Source of the DNA: Coprinopsis marcescibilis
Taxonomy: Eukaryota; Basidiomycota; Agaricomycetes; Agaricales; Psathyrellaceae
Length of the DNA stretch: 11,478 nucleotides
Assembly (NCBI GenBank): GCA_004369085.1
Contig: ML210304.1
Coordinates: forward strand, 6,452-17,929
Direction: 5' to 3'
Under the pieces are notes generated by a model. The model searched no databases, had not been told where the DNA came from, and was given only the letters and a program-made list of their open reading frames with translations. The stretch's first letter is position 1. Every line of letters starts with the position of its first letter. Positions 9,375-11,478 of the stretch are shown piece by piece. Both the position numbers and the translations under genes were made by a program.

Positions 9375-10047
9375 CAATAAAGACTTGAGCAGAATGAAAG
9401 TAAATTGAGAAAGATGGAGAGAATCGATGATATGTCGAAGTCTTTGGATCCAGCTGGTACTTGTAGGAGTAGCCTAAGTCAAGCACATGTAGTTAAAATA
9501 GGTCACTGGTGGCCTTGTAGCTAGGTGACTGTACAGATCTTAAATTCAATGACAATTTTAGGTTGGATACCTTCCATGGCTATAATTTGTCTAATATTAG
9601 ATAAGATAATAAACAGATAGAGATGTGAGAATGGAAGTGAGAATGTTGCGATCTGAGCTCTTGTCAAGAACAAAGATATGGTACCAAAATAGAATTGATA
9701 TCAGGTATGTACCAATTGATCAGTAAGTCTAGCATGTCAATTTGAGCTGGGATTTGAATACCGGAGGTACCTACAAAAAATTGAAGGCAGGTTAACAAAA
9801 AGAGAACCGAACAGAGCACCACATTATACTCAAATTGGCCAAGCATATGCTTCAAATATTTAGAAGTCTGTACCTACTATAATAGCTCAATAACCGATCT
9901 GGAAACTTCTTGATCTCTTACCACGACATAGCACAGCCTCAGGCCCGCACAACACAAGCCATACTGAGAACCCTTGCTAGTTGTAGAGCATTGAATAGAA
10001 GTAGCATACACAAGATACACTCAATTACCAAGAATCAAACACGAACC
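9375..10047. other. Spacer between two head-to-head units: gene upstream region and retroelement leader
   Basis: The minus-strand gene starting at 9374 and the plus-strand retroelement ORF starting at 10048 point away from each other. The interval is AT-rich and holds only short open frames. The part from roughly 9880 to 10047, rich in CA and lacking structure, probably belongs to the retroelement 5' leader, but I cannot place its exact boundary. No TATA box is positioned convincingly for either unit. Confidence 0.4.
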
Positions 10048-11328
10048 ATGGCCCTGCCATCAAACACCCCCCAAAATAAGCAAAAACCAAAGACGAAAAG
10101 AGCAACATGCTCCGAGAAGGCGGACACTGAAATGGATGCCGAGGAAGCCAGAACCATCCCAAGGAATCAGGGAATGCTAGGGCCGACCAACGAAAGCAAT
10201 GGGGAGACATGGGGATGGATGGTAGATGGAATAGAGAAGTACAGCCTGAACAGAGCCATGATGCCTACAACACCAGTCATCATTCAGCACACTTTCCTAG
10301 CCCTGGGGGTGGTAATGAAGGATTTGCTAACAAAAAGTCTATCTATAGAATATCTATAGAAGAACGACACGTACAACACATCCTAGAAACCAGGACCCTC
10401 ATCAAAGATGAGATAGACTTCCTGAGAGACAACATGGACCTCAAGATTAGAGAGGGCTAAAACAATATCATGGTGGCACTTAGAGACATCACGCCTCAGG
10501 AAACACTACCGACAGCAACACACCCACCACAGCAACAACCACAGATGGGACACCAACGCCCAGCAACCCACTCAGACAAATTACGCTACAGCATTGGCTA
10601 CTACCACCTCACCAAGGGACACAAGAGTCCTAGCACGGCACACAATCAGGCAACACCAGTTCATACTGGCAATACCACAGGGTGGCACAGGGCTCGACCA
10701 CACAATGGAGAATGAACAACTAAAAAAGACCATCCAGGAAGCAATAAGCAAGGCCATGGAACCGGAAACTGGACACAGGCTACGCACGGTGCAGAGGAGA
10801 AGAGGCGGCACATTGGTAATGATAGAAATGGTGACAGACGCCAGGGCCGAATGGTTCTCTCAGCAAGAAAATGCGCTGGAGGTAACTGTAGCATTGGGGG
10901 CACAAATTGACAAGCGGAACTACACCATGCTGGTGAAGTTTGTCCCCACACACCTGGAACTGACAAAGGAAACCATAGAGGACATCATAGAGGACAACGG
11001 AATCCCCAGGGAGGACTTTGCATCCCTGTGATGGATCAAGCCCAAGTCAAGATGCGAAATCAGACAAAAGTGTGCACACATTCTCCTCACAGTTGCTAAC
11101 CTGGAAACTGCAAACAGATGCATTGCCAAGGGAGTGGCGATATGCAACAGGAATTGCACAACAACAAAGAGCAAGAAGAAACCAGTCAGATGCCTCAAAT
11201 GCCAGGGTTATGGACACTATGCAAAGGACTGCAAGAAAGAAGAGGATACCTGCGGAAGATGCAGAGAAACCGGTGATGCGCCCTGTAGGTGTGGGACCCC
11301 TAAAAATCGCATAAAGTATATTTTATGA
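10048..11328 (+). mobile_element. Degenerate LINE-type retroelement ORF1 (gag-like, CCHC zinc knuckle)
   Basis: The probable start at 10048 lies in a good context (AACCATGGCC) and opens a lysine-rich, low-complexity N-terminus. The frame moves from 1 to 3 between about 10200 and 10260. It carries SIYRISIEERH and a charged helix (LIKDEIDFLRDNMDL) to a TAA at 10458-10460, then resumes (NNIMVALRDITPQ). Near 10590 it returns to frame 1, with MATTTSPRDTRVLARHTIRQ, a nucleic-acid-binding-like region (10700-11030), a TGA at 11029-11031, and then WIKPKSRCE leading to a zinc knuckle CLKCQGYGHYAKDC at 11191-11232 (C-x2-C-x4-H-x4-C). A second knuckle begins (DTCGRC) but loses its His-Cys half after about 11275. 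Such proteins coat the RNA of fungal non-LTR elements. The endonuclease/reverse transcriptase ORF is not seen in the window. It is a dead copy. Confidence 0.8.
11191..11232 (+). other. CCHC zinc knuckle coding segment
   Basis: The segment encodes C-L-K-C-QGYG-H-YAKD-C, a canonical retroviral-type zinc knuckle that binds single-stranded nucleic acid. It is the best-preserved part of the dead retroelement ORF and fixes its reading frame and strand. Confidence 0.9.
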
Positions 11329-11478
11329 GTTGTACTCAGCTCAAAAATGCGAAACCCGTCGTATAGACTACGACGGGTATATTCTAAAACAAACACCACT
11401 ACCCCAGTACGAATGGGCACCAAGGGTTGAGACTTAGAACAGAGGTTGTCAACTAACACCACCAGAATGAAGGAATAT
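11329..11478. other. Terminal stretch, unassigned
   Basis: After the in-frame stop that ends the retroelement ORF, neither strand shows a family motif. A minus-strand frame stays open across most of it (VDNLCSKSQPLVP, then TRRSLYDGF) but has no recognisable similarity and runs through the hairpin, so I do not call it a gene. Confidence 0.4.
11354..11378. repeat. Perfect 10-base inverted repeat (hairpin) with a 5-base loop
   Basis: ACCCGTCGTA and TACGACGGGT flank TAGAC. The hairpin sits in an AT-rich stretch (about 11295-11400) that replaces the expected continuation of the retroelement ORF. A CTAA follows 5 bases after the stem, which recalls a Helitron 3' end, but the spacing is short and the next base is A rather than the expected T. 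A MITE terminus or a chance palindrome are alternatives. Confidence 0.7.

Noticed and set aside
11354..11387. Firm call of a Helitron 3' terminus
   Set aside because: The stem is only 10 bases, CTAA is closer than usual and is not followed by T, and no 5' end is visible, so it is kept only as a possibility.
1..11478. tRNA, 5S rRNA, CRISPR arrays, long terminal repeats
   Set aside because: I looked for B-box-like motifs, 5S-like sequence, regularly spaced repeats and paired LTRs and found none that hold up by eye.

Overview
The window looks like nuclear DNA of a basidiomycete fungus, most likely an agaricomycete. The evidence is genes split by many 50-65 base GT-AG introns, an F-box/leucine-rich fragment, a DUF2235 hydrolase-like protein carrying WD40 repeats, and a decayed retroelement with a CCHC zinc knuckle. 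A Rhizoctonia/Ceratobasidium-like source is a guess from the gene families only. There are no bacterial operons, CRISPR arrays, tRNA or rRNA genes that I can recognise.

Layout. Positions 1-965 (+) hold the 3' part of an F-box/LRR-like gene, cut by the window edge and shifted in frame near 721. Tail to tail with it, 4502-1154 (-) is the main gene: twelve exons that I could join by phase into a protein of about 892 residues. It has a DUF2235 (Tle1-like alpha/beta hydrolase) domain, a middle region without a recognised domain, and a seven-repeat WD40 propeller. Two of its junctions are each one base out of frame. Positions 4503-7300 contain no gene I can name. A few splice-flanked open segments on the minus strand around 4.9-6.1 kb may belong to an unresolved gene, and diverged repeats lie at 7.0-7.2 kb. 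A foldback repeat with 79-base arms occupies 7315-7576. Positions 9374-7666 (-) hold a second intron-rich gene of about 400 residues, of a family without a function I can name. From about 10048 to 11328 (+) there is a dead copy of a retroelement first ORF (LINE-type gag-like protein) with two in-frame stops, two frame changes and an abnormal end. It is followed by an AT-rich stretch with a perfect 10-base hairpin.

How it fits together. I see no pathway or cluster. This is a repeat-rich accessory region in which an NLR-like, lipase-plus-propeller gene sits between a degenerate F-box gene and mobile-element debris. Two themes recur: single-base frame slips in three otherwise well-preserved genes (real decay or homopolymer errors in the assembly), and C-to-T type changes in the repeats and the retroelement (consistent with cytosine methylation and deamination).
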